Of a stretch of DNA of 64,000 bases, positions 44,191 through 54,129 are shown in pieces. Origin of the DNA: JAFAXD01 sp963833605 (GTDB lineage Bacteria > Pseudomonadota > Alphaproteobacteria > Rhizobiales > Xanthobacteraceae); contig CAWHYZ010000002.1 of the NCBI GenBank assembly GCA_963833605.1, forward strand, positions 248,001-312,000. Direction: 5' to 3'. The notes beneath the pieces were generated by a model, which did not search any database, was not told the DNA's origin, and was given only the letters and a program-made list of their open reading frames with translations. Made by a program: the position numbers and the translations under genes. Numbering within the stretch: position 1 is the first letter of the stretch; each line of letters begins with the position of its first letter.

Positions 44191-45292
44191 AGGCTGATGT
44201 CCTTAACGGGATAGACCAGTCGGGCAAGTATCGGCGGGCGGCGCTGCGCGAGAAGATCGGCGGCGCCGCCGAGTTTGTCATCATTCCGGCGCTTGCTCTT
44301 GTGGCGGCGCTGGTCATGTTCGGCATCTTTGTCGCGCTGTTCGGCAAGAACCCGCTCGATCTGTATTTCTACATGTACCAGGGTGCGTTCGGCACTTGGT
44401 TCTCCTGGCAGAACACGCTGACCCGCGCCGCCCCGCTGATTCTGACTGCGCTGTGCACTGCGCTGCCGGCACAGCTCGGCATGGTGATCATTGGCGGGGA
44501 GGGAGCGCTGTTGATCGGTGCGCTGGCTGCCACCAGCGCGGCGCTGGCGCTCCCTGGAGCGCCCCCCCTGACCGTGCAGATCGCGATGGCCTGCGCCGGC
44601 ATGATCGCGGGCGGCTTGTGGATCGCGCTGGCCGGCGCGTTGCGGCAGTACCGCGGCGTAACGAAACGATCTCGAGTTTGCTGCTCGTCTATATAGCGCT
44701 CGCAATCCTCAACCACCTGGTCGAGGGACCGATGCGCGACCCGACCAGCCTCAACAAGCCCTCGACCCGCGAGATCGGCGCAGTCAACATGATCGGCACT
44801 ATTCCCGGCACCGACGTGCATTGGGGATTTGCGTTCGGCATCATCGCTGCGGTGCTCTCCTACATCCTGATCTATCATACGGTGTTCGGCTTTGCGGCGC
44901 GGGTCGCGGGCGGAAACATCCGTGCCGCCAAGGTGGTCGGATTGAGCGTCGGCCGCCTGATACTGATCACCTGCTTTCTTGCCGGCGCGGCGGCCGGTCT
45001 CGCCGGCATGGTCGAGATCGCTGCCGTACAGGGGCGGACCAACGCCAACCTGGCGGCCGGCTACGGTTTCACGGGAATCCTGGTGGCGTTTCTGGCACGC
45101 CACAATCCGCTCGCCATCATTCCGGTTGCAATCCTGCTCGGCGGTATCGGCGCAAGCGGGGGTCTGCTGCAACGCCGGCTCGGCCTGCCGGACGCATCCG
45201 TGCTGGTGCTCCAAGGCATGATCTTCGTCAGCGTGCTCGCGAGCGACGCGCTCTATGGCCGGCTGCCGTTGTTCGTGCGCAAGGCGACCTGA
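44187..45292 (+). pseudogene. BMP-type ABC permease, frameshifted near 44660
   Basis: The first half (from the ATG at 44187, overlapping the previous stop) is a normal BPD_transp_2 permease up to ALRQYRGV. It then runs out of frame to a stop at 44694. Adding one base after position 44659 restores NETISSLLLVYIALAILNH and the rest of the permease to the stop at 45290-45292. Full length would be about 368 residues with about eight helices. Either a real one-base deletion or an assembly error; three other such indels exist in the window, including one in alaS. Confidence 0.85.
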
Positions 45293-45293
45293 T

Positions 45294-46220
45294 ATGGCAG
45301 ACGCTTCGATCGGATTATGGACCGTTCCGCTCGCGGTGCTCGGCGGCGCGATCCGCGTGAGTACGCCATTCCTGTTCGTCAGCCTGGGCGAGTGCATCAC
45401 CGAGCGCAGCGGCCGCATCAACCTGGGGCTCGAAGGCACGCTGATCATGGGGGCGATGGGCGGCTATGGCGTCTCCTACCTGACCGGCTCGCCCTGGCTC
45501 GGTGTGCTCGCGGCCGGCTTGGCCGGCGCTGCGCTGGGCGCGCTGCATGCGTCGATCTGCGGTCTGCCGCGGGTCAACGATATCGCGGTCGGCATCGCGT
45601 TGATGCTGTTTGGAACCGGGCTCGCGTTTTTTCTCGGCAAGCCGCTGATCGAGCCGACCGCGCCGCGCCTTCCCTCGATCGATTTCGGCTGGTGGAGCGA
45701 CATTCCGCAGGTGCGCGCGGTGCTGCGCATCAACGTTCTATTCCTGATCGGCATCGCGCTGGCGCCCGTTCTGGTCTGGGCCCTCAGGACCACGCGCGCT
45801 GGGTTGATCGTGCGCACCGCAGGCGAGAGCGCCGATGCGGCGCGCGCCATGGGTTATTCGGTGAACGCCATCCGTATGCGCGCCACCATGTTCGGCGGCT
45901 TCCTGGCTGGGATCGGCGGCTCGTTCCTATCCCTGTTCTATCCCGGCAGCTGGAACGAAGGCCTCTCCAGCGGTCAGGGCATCACCGCAGTGGCACTCGT
46001 TATCTTTGCCCGCTGGGACCCAATGCTCTGTCTTTGGGCTTCATTGCTGTTCGGCGGCGCCGCCGCGCTCGGGCCGGCGTTGCAGTCGGTCGGCGTCAGC
46101 CAGGGCTATCATCTCTTCAACGCGGCCCCGTATGTGCTGACGCTGCTGATCATGATCATCACCTGCTCGCCCAAGCGCACGTTGGTGGGCGCGCCCGCCG
46201 AGCTGTCGATCACCAAATAG
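45294..46220 (+). CDS. BMP-type ABC transporter permease
   Basis: A 308-residue permease of the same BPD_transp_2 family, with about eight helices. Segments are CITERSGRINLGLEGTLIMG near the N terminus, GLPRVNDIAVGIALMLFGTG, the cytoplasmic ARAMGYSVNAIRMRATMFGG (coupling EAA-like loop) and GQGITAVALVIFARWDPM. It partners the frameshifted permease. It begins 1 bp after that gene's stop and is followed by the hydrolase after 11 bp. Confidence 0.92.
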   Translation: MADASIGLWTVPLAVLGGAIRVSTPFLFVSLGECITERSGRINLGLEGTLIMGAMGGYGVSYLTGSPWLGVLAAGLAGAALGALHASICGLPRVNDIAVGIALMLFGTGLAFFLGKPLIEPTAPRLPSIDFGWWSDIPQVRAVLRINVLFLIGIALAPVLVWALRTTRAGLIVRTAGESADAARAMGYSVNAIRMRATMFGGFLAGIGGSFLSLFYPGSWNEGLSSGQGITAVALVIFARWDPMLCLWASLLFGGAAALGPALQSVGVSQGYHLFNAAPYVLTLLIMIITCSPKRTLVGAPAELSITK

Positions 46221-46231
46221 GAGACCGGATC

Positions 46232-46915
46232 ATGACCGAGCGCTACGTTGCGGCGGATCCTTATCCATGGCCCTACAACGGCGACCTGCGTCCGCAGAAT
46301 ACGGCTCTGATCGTCATCGACATGCAGACCGATTTCTGCGGCATCGGCGGCTACGTTGACCGCATGGGCTACGACCTGTCGCTGACGCGCGCGCCAATCG
46401 AGCCGATCAAGCGCACGCTTGCCACGATGCGCGGGGCGGGCTTCCACATCTTTCATACGCGCGAAGGCCATCGCCCCGACCTCACCGATCTGCCGGCCAA
46501 CAAACGCTGGCGCTCGCGCAAGATTGGCGCCGGCATTGGTGATCCGGGCCCCTGCGGCCGCATCCTGGTACGCGGCGAAGCCGGTTGGCAGATAATCCCT
46601 GAGCTCGCGCCCAGGGACGGCGAGCCGATCATCGACAAGCCCGGCAAGGGTTCGTTCTGCGCCACCGACCTCGAACTCATGCTGCGGCTGCGCGGAATCG
46701 ACAACATCGTGCTGACCGGCATCACCACCGACGTGTGCGTTCACACCACCATGCGTGAGGCCAACGATCGCGGCTTCGAGTGCCTGTTGCTCGAGGACTG
46801 CTGCGGTGCGACCGACAGGGGCAACCACGACCACGCGATCAAGATGGTCAAGATGCAGGGCGGTGTGTTTGGGGCAGTCTGCAACTCGACGACCTTCACG
46901 GGCGCCATCGCATGA
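46232..46915 (+). CDS. biuH: Biuret hydrolase-like cysteine hydrolase (BiuH)
   Basis: A 227-residue isochorismatase-fold amidase. From memory it is collinear with Rhizobium leguminosarum BiuH nearly throughout (DPYPWPYNG, IDMQTDF, REGHRPDLTDLPANKRWRS, IGAGIGDPGPCGRIL, DKPGKGSFCATDLEL, TGITTDVCV, LLEDCCGATDRGNH). The triad would be Asp30, Lys136 and Cys169. Lys139, Phe35 and Gln209 occupy expected substrate-contact positions. It would split biuret to allophanate and ammonia. It is co-transcribed with an importer; no allophanate hydrolase is in the window. AGGAG precedes the ATG. Confidence 0.85.
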   Translation: MTERYVAADPYPWPYNGDLRPQNTALIVIDMQTDFCGIGGYVDRMGYDLSLTRAPIEPIKRTLATMRGAGFHIFHTREGHRPDLTDLPANKRWRSRKIGAGIGDPGPCGRILVRGEAGWQIIPELAPRDGEPIIDKPGKGSFCATDLELMLRLRGIDNIVLTGITTDVCVHTTMREANDRGFECLLLEDCCGATDRGNHDHAIKMVKMQGGVFGAVCNSTTFTGAIA

Positions 46916-48438
46916 CCATCGCGCCCAAGGAGCGCGGTGCGCTCGGCGTCGAAGCCATCGCCATGACCAAACGCTTTGGCGAATTCACGGCACTGGACGA
47001 TGTCTCGCTCAAGGTCCAGCCCGGGACGTTTCACGCGCTGCTCGGCGAAAACGGTGCCGGCAAGAGCACGCTGGTGAAATGCATCATGGGCTATTACCGG
47101 CCCGATGCGGGCGATGTCATCGTTGGCGGGCGTGAGCAGGACATCGGCAATCCGCGAGCCGCCCATGCGCTCGGGCTCGGCATGGTCTATCAGCACTTCA
47201 CACTGGTACCGGCCATGACCGTCACCGAGAACCTGGTGCTGGCGCGCGACCATCTGCCCGCGATCGTCGACTGGAAGCACGAAACAGAGGCGCTGGAAAC
47301 CTTCCTCGAGCGCATGCCGTTTCGGATCCCGCTCCGGGCCAGGGTGTCGGCAATCTCGGCCGGTGAGCGACAGAAATGCGAGATCCTCAAGCAGCTCTAT
47401 CTGCGCCGACGCTTCCTGATCCTCGACGAGCCGACCTCCGTCCTGACCCCGGGCGAAGCCGATGAGGTGCTCGGGATGTTGCGGGCAATGGTGGTGACGG
47501 GCGAGCTCACCATCCTGATGATCACTCACAAGTTCCGTGAGGTGATGGCGTTCGCGGACGAGGTCACCATCCTGCGGCGGGGCAGGCTTGCCGGACAGGG
47601 CCGCGTTGCGGAGCTCACGCCGGATGCGATGGCGCGAACCATGATCGGCGCCGAGGCGTTGACCGTCCAGCCTGCACGCACCGGCGAATTCGGCGCGCCG
47701 CGGCTCGATGTCGAAAACCTCGCAGCGCTCGATGACGCCGGCCAGCCGGCCGTGCGCGATCTTTCGCTGTCGATCCGGGGCGGCGAGATCGTCGGTGTCG
47801 CCGGCGTGTCCGGAAACGGTCAACGCCAGCTCATTGAAGTGCTTGCTGGGCAGCGCGAGCCGACGGGCGGCGTCATCCACATCCACGGCGAGCGCTATTC
47901 CGCGACCCGGGATGAGATGCGCCGGCACAAGCTCTCCCTCCTTCCGGAGGAGCCGCTCAAGAACGCCTGCGTCGCCCGCATGAGCGTCGCCGACAATCTC
48001 GCATTCCGCGAATTCGATGAGGCGCCCTTTGCGCGGGGCGGCTGGTGGCTCAATCGCGGCGAGTTCCGGGCGGAGGCGCAGCGCAAGATCGAGCGCTACA
48101 AGATCAAGACCCGCTCTGAAGCGACACCGATCGGGGAATTGTCCGGCGGCAACGTGCAGCGCACGGTGCTGGCGCGTGAACTCGGTGGGGCCGTGGAAAT
48201 CCTGATTGCAGCCAACCCGTGCTTCGGCCTCGACTTCGCTGCGGTCGCGCAGATTCACGCCGAGATCATGGCGGCGCGCAATCGCGGCGCTGCCGTACTG
48301 CTGGTGAGCGAAGATCTCGACGAACTGCTCGAACTCGCCGACCGGGTGGTCGTGATGTTCAACGGGCAGTTGGTCTACGAAACCCGGGCCAGCGAAGCCG
48401 ATCTCACCGAGATCGGCCGCCACATGGCCGGGCACTGA
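46912..48438 (+). CDS. ABC transporter ATP-binding protein, two-domain (BMP/sugar type)
   Basis: A 508-residue double ATPase. The N-terminal domain has LGENGAGKSTL, the signature ISAGERQK and LILDEPTSVL. The second half has the degenerate Walker A VSGNGQRQLIEVLAG, signature LSGGNVQR and a Walker B-like IAANPCFGLD. This asymmetry is normal for BMP and ribose-type importers. It overlaps biuH by 4 bp and closes the operon SBP-permease-permease-biuH-ATPase, an unusual placing of the enzyme gene within the transporter operon. Confidence 0.92.
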   Translation: MTIAPKERGALGVEAIAMTKRFGEFTALDDVSLKVQPGTFHALLGENGAGKSTLVKCIMGYYRPDAGDVIVGGREQDIGNPRAAHALGLGMVYQHFTLVPAMTVTENLVLARDHLPAIVDWKHETEALETFLERMPFRIPLRARVSAISAGERQKCEILKQLYLRRRFLILDEPTSVLTPGEADEVLGMLRAMVVTGELTILMITHKFREVMAFADEVTILRRGRLAGQGRVAELTPDAMARTMIGAEALTVQPARTGEFGAPRLDVENLAALDDAGQPAVRDLSLSIRGGEIVGVAGVSGNGQRQLIEVLAGQREPTGGVIHIHGERYSATRDEMRRHKLSLLPEEPLKNACVARMSVADNLAFREFDEAPFARGGWWLNRGEFRAEAQRKIERYKIKTRSEATPIGELSGGNVQRTVLARELGGAVEILIAANPCFGLDFAAVAQIHAEIMAARNRGAAVLLVSEDLDELLELADRVVVMFNGQLVYETRASEADLTEIGRHMAGH

Positions 48439-48456
48439 TCCAAATCGCACGATGAG

Positions 48457-49179
48457 CTATTCACGCCGTACGGCGTGGATGACCTGTTTGACCTCATTGC
48501 AGGCGAAACATGGACCCTGCGCGCGCTTGAATGATTTGGTGACCGCCAACGTGGCGGTGATCAGTTGCACCTGCTGGCGCCACTTCAAGCCCAACCGATC
48601 CTGGATACAGCCATCGCAGTAGGTCGCTTCTCCGGCGTGGGCGATGAATTCCTTGACGCGCTCCGGAACCGTACCTGCACCGGCCGATGCGTCGATTGCA
48701 GGCGGATCGACGGCACGCACAACCCGGCTCGCCGCGCTCGTCACCGGAACATTGTCTTCCGGTTGTTGGGGCTGCGCCGCGCGCCGCTCGGCCACGAGGT
48801 ACCCGATCACGATGGCAGCCGCCGCGAAGATCAGAAGACTGACGATCTCTGTCGGATTGGCGATGTAGAAACTGAAGATGGGGTCGTAAAAGAAAAACGC
48901 CGCGGCCAGCGCGCTCGCAAATGTCGCGGCCAGCCCCTCGGCGAAACCCCAGCGCAGGGTCGCTGCGAGGACCGGAATGAAATAGACGGCCAATACGTGG
49001 CGCAGGTCGACGACGCCAACCAACGCAACGATCACAGCCGTGGTCGCGGCAACCATCGCCAAGACCAGCGCCATGCGTACGCCAACGGAGCGAATGTCCT
49101 GCCCGGGAATTCGATCGAGGTAGGCTGTCAGCACCTTGCCCAGGTGGGCAACTGCCGAAGTTTGCCGTTCCAAGCTCAT
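48457..49179 (-). CDS. DUF4118 membrane protein with a C-terminal CxxC/CxxC module
   Basis: A 240-residue protein. Residues 35-130 form four membrane helices of the KdpD-like DUF4118 type (VGVVDLRHVLAVYFIPVLAA, EGLAATFASALAAAFFFYDP, IFSFYIANPTEIVSLLIFAA). There is no kinase domain; instead a Pro-rich linker leads to a cytoplasmic module with Cys188/Cys191 and Cys224/Cys227 (CDGC and CFAC), a likely zinc or redox site. Function unknown. Start at MSLERQ; further upstream Mets exist. It is convergent with the ATPase gene. Confidence 0.75.
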   Translation of the reverse strand: MSLERQTSAVAHLGKVLTAYLDRIPGQDIRSVGVRMALVLAMVAATTAVIVALVGVVDLRHVLAVYFIPVLAATLRWGFAEGLAATFASALAAAFFFYDPIFSFYIANPTEIVSLLIFAAAAIVIGYLVAERRAAQPQQPEDNVPVTSAASRVVRAVDPPAIDASAGAGTVPERVKEFIAHAGEATYCDGCIQDRLGLKWRQQVQLITATLAVTKSFKRAQGPCFACNEVKQVIHAVRRE

Positions 49180-49466
49180 GTCATGCGATTTGAGCGACAA
49201 AACCACCCCCATCACGACTCGGCCACGCGGGCGTCCTAGCGTAGGCCGGCGCACGGAAAATTCCTAGGCGGGTCAAGGCAAAGCGCCGGGTAACGCCGGT
49301 ATCAGCACCCACCTGGTCAGTGGGACTTTTTTCCGGCGGGCGACATGAGATGCCAAACCTGAGCTCGATGCGGCTGCCTCTTGGGAATGAGCCGCAAGTA
49401 CGCTACATGTTTGGGTACGTGGCGCGGGGCTGAATCGCTGCGCATTGGTCGCCGGCGAAACACAGG

Positions 49467-49814
49467 ATGGAAGGCATGAGCATCGAACAATTCATTGATA
49501 GTGAAGTAAAATCCAACGATGTCGTGTTGTTCATGAAGGGCACGCCACAGTTCCCGATGTGTGGTTTTTCGGGCCAGGTGGTGCAGATTCTCGATTATCT
49601 CGGCGTGCCGTTCAAAGGTCTTAATGTGCTCGAGTTCGACGAACTTCGTCAGGGCATCAAGTCCTATTCGAACTGGCCGACTATTCCCCAGCTTTATGTC
49701 AAAGGCGAATTCGTCGGCGGCTGTGACATCATACGCGAGATGTTCCAGTCGAACGAACTACAGCAGGTGTTCAAGGAAAGAGGCGTGCCGGTGAAGGAAG
49801 GCGCGTCCGCCTGA
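49467..49814 (+). CDS. grxD: Monothiol glutaredoxin Grx4/GrxD
   Basis: A 115-residue protein with the active-site CGFS (Cys32), preceded by VVLFMKGTPQFPM, and the glutathione-binding WPTIPQLYVKGEFVGGCDI. Monothiol glutaredoxins carry [2Fe-2S] clusters with BolA. The next in-frame ATG at 49476 is an alternative start. In related genomes I expect bolA and grxD to be neighbours; here they are 6.6 kb apart. Confidence 0.95.
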   Translation: MEGMSIEQFIDSEVKSNDVVLFMKGTPQFPMCGFSGQVVQILDYLGVPFKGLNVLEFDELRQGIKSYSNWPTIPQLYVKGEFVGGCDIIREMFQSNELQQVFKERGVPVKEGASA

Positions 49815-49859
49815 GCGCATCTTCCAGAATGGGTTGAAGCCCGGGTTTGACCGGGGCAA

Positions 49860-49894
49860 AAACCCGTCGCCGCTCTCGATGCAGTGACGGGTTT
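49860..49894 (-). terminator. Probable rho-independent terminator of rpsD
   Basis: AAACCCGTC (49860-49868) and GACGGGTTT (49886-49894) form a 9-bp stem with a 17-nt loop. On the minus strand the stem runs into a T-run (GGGTTTTTG). It lies 30 bp after the rpsD stop, between the convergent grxD and rpsD genes. Confidence 0.6.
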
Positions 49895-49924
49895 CGCGTC
49901 CCGCTCAACCGATCCTACAGCCAA

Positions 49925-50542
49925 TCACCGCGAGTAATACTCCACCACCAGATGCGGCTCCATCTGCGTGGGGTAGGGCACCTCACCGAGCGACGGCACG
50001 CGCGTAAGCTTGGCGGTCATCTTGGCGTGGTCAACCTCGATGTAATCGGGCACGTCCCGCTCGGGCAATGCGGTCGCCTCCAGCACCAGCGCAAGCTGGC
50101 GTGATTTCTCCTTGACCTCGATGGTGTCGCCGATCTTGAGCCGATAGCTCGGGATCGTGACCCGGCGGCCGTTCACCTTGATGTGCCCGTGATTGATGAA
50201 CTGGCGCGACGCGAATACGGTCGGCACGAACTTCGCCCGATAGACCGCCGCATCAAGCCTACGCTCCAGCAGTTCGATCAGGTGGGCGCCAGAGTCGCCC
50301 TTCATGCGGATCGCTTCTGCATAGATGCCGCGGAACTGGCGCTCGGAAATATTGGCGTAATAGCCCTTGAGCTTTTGCTTGGCGCGCAACTGCACGCCGT
50401 AGTCGGAGAGCTTGCCCTTGCGGCGCTGGCCGTGCTGGCCGGGGCCATATTCGCGACGGTTTACGGGGCTCTTGGGGCGGCCCCAGATATTCTGGCCCAT
50501 CCGGCGATCGATCTTGTACTTCGCCTCACTGCGCTTCGTCAT
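49925..50542 (-). CDS. rpsD: 30S ribosomal protein S4
   Basis: A 205-residue protein starting MTKRSEAKYKIDRRMGQNIWG with the S4 domain (LERRLDAAVYRAKFVPTVFASRQFINHGHIKVNG). It binds 16S rRNA at assembly of the small subunit. The upstream frame is open by 58 codons but is not part of S4. A stand-alone rpsD outside the S10/spc operons is normal in alphaproteobacteria. Confidence 0.97.
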   Translation of the reverse strand: MTKRSEAKYKIDRRMGQNIWGRPKSPVNRREYGPGQHGQRRKGKLSDYGVQLRAKQKLKGYYANISERQFRGIYAEAIRMKGDSGAHLIELLERRLDAAVYRAKFVPTVFASRQFINHGHIKVNGRRVTIPSYRLKIGDTIEVKEKSRQLALVLEATALPERDVPDYIEVDHAKMTAKLTRVPSLGEVPYPTQMEPHLVVEYYSR

Positions 50543-50747
50543 CGCGTCCTCAGTTTTGGTGTTTGGTGTGCGAGGAAACGCGCCCTCCTTTGCCCAAGGT
50601 CTCATCCCTGAGCCGACAGGTGTGGACCTAGCGTTAAGGGCCGCACCACGGGTCGCGAAATGCCCGCGGAAATCCGCGGGCGCGCGGGTTCTAGGGAGAA
50701 AGGTCGGCCGTGTCAAATCGCGTCATTGCGTAACTGGTTGGGTTGTC

Positions 50748-50924
50748 ATGCGGGTCCTTGGTGATGCCGAAATCACCGAGGCCGAGGTCTCCTCGATCTC
50801 GCGTTTCGCAGCCGACGGCGAACATCAAGTAGTACTTGATGAGAATAGAATTAAGCTATTGAAATTATACAATGATCTCAGTGCTGAAAACGCGGATCGA
50901 AACTTGGCGCGCAAGCTCCGCTAA
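50748..50924 (+). CDS. Doubtful small frame overlapping the murI stop
   Basis: 58 codons from an ATG in the gap between rpsD and murI, ending 4 bp inside the 3' end of murI on the other strand. The product is acidic and helical (ITEAEVSSISRFAADG, LLKLYNDLSAENADRNLARKL). The second half (50820-50890) is markedly AT-rich compared with its surroundings and contains an exact 19-nt inverted repeat, CATCAAGTA-G-TACTTGATG (50823-50841). No family or ribosome-binding site recognised. Confidence 0.3.
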   Translation: MRVLGDAEITEAEVSSISRFAADGEHQVVLDENRIKLLKLYNDLSAENADRNLARKLR

Positions 50925-51724
50925 ATCGCGGCGACACGCGTCTCTCCGTCCAGCCCAAAACTCCAGAGCGCCTTGGCAAGTGCCGGCGAGAGCGCCTGTC
51001 CCGAGGTGAACAAGGCGCGGCCGGGCGCGCGGCGCTCGGCGGTGGAAGGGCCGGTGAGATCGACCACCCTGCGTGCAATCGCCGGGGCGGGGTCGATCCA
51101 TGCCACCGGCCAGGGCGCAAGCCGATCGAACCTGGACTGCAACAGCGGGTAATGGGTGCAAGCAAGGGTGATTGTGTCGGTACGGCGCCCGCCTTCGTCC
51201 ACAAAACAAGGCGCGATCGCTTCAGCGATCGCGGCCTCGTCAACCGCCTCGCCGCGGAGCGCTGCTTCCGCTATCCCGGCGAGCGGCGCTGAGCCGACGA
51301 GCTTCACGTCGCAGCCCTGACCGAAATCGCGGATCAGCGTGCGAGTATATTCGCGCCGCACGGTCGCCTGGGTCCCGAGCACCGACACCCGCTTGCTCTT
51401 TGACGCCGCGCACGCCGGCTTGATCGCCGGCACGGTGCCGACGAACGACACGGTGTAGCGTTCGCGCAGGTGCGGCAGCACCAGGGTCGACGCGGTGTTG
51501 CAGGCGATGACCACGAGATCAGGCACATGGTCGGCGATCAAGCCGCCGATCAGCGGCACCACGCGGGCGACCAGAGCCGACTCCTCATGGGCGCCGTACG
51601 GAAAGAAAGCGTCATCCGCCACATAGACGAAGTTGGCATCCGGTCGCGCCCGCGCGATCTCACGCAGCACGGTCAATCCGCCGAGGCCGGAATCGAAGAC
51701 CAGGATGGTGGGAAGGGAGGGCAT
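50921..51724 (-). CDS. murI: Glutamate racemase
   Basis: A 267-residue racemase with the two catalytic Cys in VVIACNTAST (Cys75) and LACTHYPLL (Cys189), the N-terminal FDSGLGGLTVLREI and GTPAT-like GTQATVRREYT. It makes D-glutamate for peptidoglycan. Upstream of it, towards purB, is a 250-bp gap with repeats. Confidence 0.94.
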   Translation of the reverse strand: MPSLPTILVFDSGLGGLTVLREIARARPDANFVYVADDAFFPYGAHEESALVARVVPLIGGLIADHVPDLVVIACNTASTLVLPHLRERYTVSFVGTVPAIKPACAASKSKRVSVLGTQATVRREYTRTLIRDFGQGCDVKLVGSAPLAGIAEAALRGEAVDEAAIAEAIAPCFVDEGGRRTDTITLACTHYPLLQSRFDRLAPWPVAWIDPAPAIARRVVDLTGPSTAERRAPGRALFTSGQALSPALAKALWSFGLDGETRVAAI

Positions 51725-51792
51725 TTTGCGATCGTGGAGGAGGTTGGGCTTGCGCGCACCATACGCGATTCAGGTCAGTCGGCTCGTGCAAT

Positions 51793-51843
51793 CATAGATG
51801 AGAGTGCGATCCCCTAGGTCTCCCGCAAAAATCCTCATCTATG
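51793..51843 (+). repeat. GATGAG inverted-repeat element, copy E3
   Basis: A 51-bp element with ends CATAGATGAG and CTCATCTATG, and CCTAGGT in the middle. It aligns without gaps to E2 (38 of 51 identical). Three of the four outer base pairs differ from E2, and all three changes keep pairing. It lies upstream of murI. Confidence 0.78.
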
Positions 51844-51883
51844 GCCAAAAATCGTCGATAATATCAACAAATTCATACACTTA

Positions 51884-51922
51884 CCATAGATGAGGAAATT
51901 GCGCCGCGACTCTCATCTATGG
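51884..51922 (-). repeat. GATGAG inverted-repeat element, copy E4, with tandem half-units
   Basis: Arms CCATAGATGAG and CTCATCTATGG enclose 17 bp. Read on the minus strand it has the family sequence GATGAGAGTCGCG and AATTTCCTCATC. Further CTCATC half-units start at 51933, 51954 and 51973, at spacings of 21, 21 and 19 bp from 51912. The last one supplies the stop codon of purB. The 5 outer bases match E3 (CATA) but not E1/E2 (GCTT). Confidence 0.7.
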
Positions 51923-51973
51923 ACCCGCTTCTCTCATCTATGGCCCCCTTTCCCTCATCAAAGGCTCCGAGCC

Positions 51974-53284
<1,311 letters not shown>

Positions 53285-53288
53285 GGCC

Positions 53289-53975
53289 TCAAGCTGCCTC
53301 GCCGCGTGCCATGGCGGCGGCATTGCGGATCGCCGCGATGTTGGCCCGATAGGCATCGGCGGTGCCGCCGCGGAACACGGCCGAGCCGGCCACCATCACA
53401 TTGGCGCCGGCGCGGGCCACCAGCGGTGCGGTTTCAGGCGTGATGCCGCCGTCGACCTCGATGTCGATCTCGCGTGCCCCCGCCATGGCGCGCAGACGTG
53501 CGATCTTCTCGACCGCAGCGGAGATAAACGATTGCCCGCCGAAGCCCGGATTGACCGACATCACCAGGATCAGGTCGACGAGATCGATGACGTTCTCGAC
53601 AGTCTCGACCGGCGTGCCGGGGTTGAGGGTGACGCCGGCCTTCCTGCCGAGCGCGCGGATCGCCTGCAAGGACCGGTGGATATGTGGGCCAGCCTCCACG
53701 TGAACCGTGATGATGTCGGCGCCGGCCTTGGCGAAGGCCTCGAGATAGGGGTCGCAGGGGGCGATCATCAAATGCACGTCGAAGGTCTTGCGGGTGTGTC
53801 CGCGCATCGCCTTCACCACGTCTGGACCGATGCTGATATTGGGCACGAAGTGGCCGTCCATCACATCCACGTGCACCCAGTCGGCGCCTGCATGATCGAT
53901 CGCACGCACCTCCTCCCCCAGCCGCGCGAAATCGGCGGCCAGAATGGATGGGGCGATACGAAGCGGCCGAACCAT
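53289..53975 (-). CDS. rpe: Ribulose-phosphate 3-epimerase
   Basis: A 228-residue TIM-barrel epimerase: IAPSILAADFARLGEE, HVDVMDGHFVPNISIG (metal-binding His/Asp), VHLMIAPCDPY, VMSVNPGFGGQSFI and DIEVDGGI. It interconverts ribulose 5-phosphate and xylulose 5-phosphate in the pentose-phosphate or Calvin pathway. Start at MVRPLRIAPS. It is transcribed just before purB. Confidence 0.95.
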   Translation of the reverse strand: MVRPLRIAPSILAADFARLGEEVRAIDHAGADWVHVDVMDGHFVPNISIGPDVVKAMRGHTRKTFDVHLMIAPCDPYLEAFAKAGADIITVHVEAGPHIHRSLQAIRALGRKAGVTLNPGTPVETVENVIDLVDLILVMSVNPGFGGQSFISAAVEKIARLRAMAGAREIDIEVDGGITPETAPLVARAGANVMVAGSAVFRGGTADAYRANIAAIRNAAAMARGEAA

Positions 53976-54129
53976 ATGTTCCTCCAGATCCGGCTCGCCT
54001 AACACGCGCGCTCCGAGCGGGCAACGCGGGCGACAAACCGGTTGCCGCGCGGATTAAAGCGACGGGCCGCAAATTCGCCTGGCCATCCTATATAAGCCAT
54101 CGCCCGCCTTCTTCCTTCCGGGGATCTTC

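Noticed and set aside
46232..46915. RutB or nicotinamidase/isochorismatase proper
   Set aside because: The specific segments (DPYPWPYNG, KRWRS, GDPGPCGRIL, LEDCCGATD) fit biuret hydrolase and not RutB or nicotinamidase.
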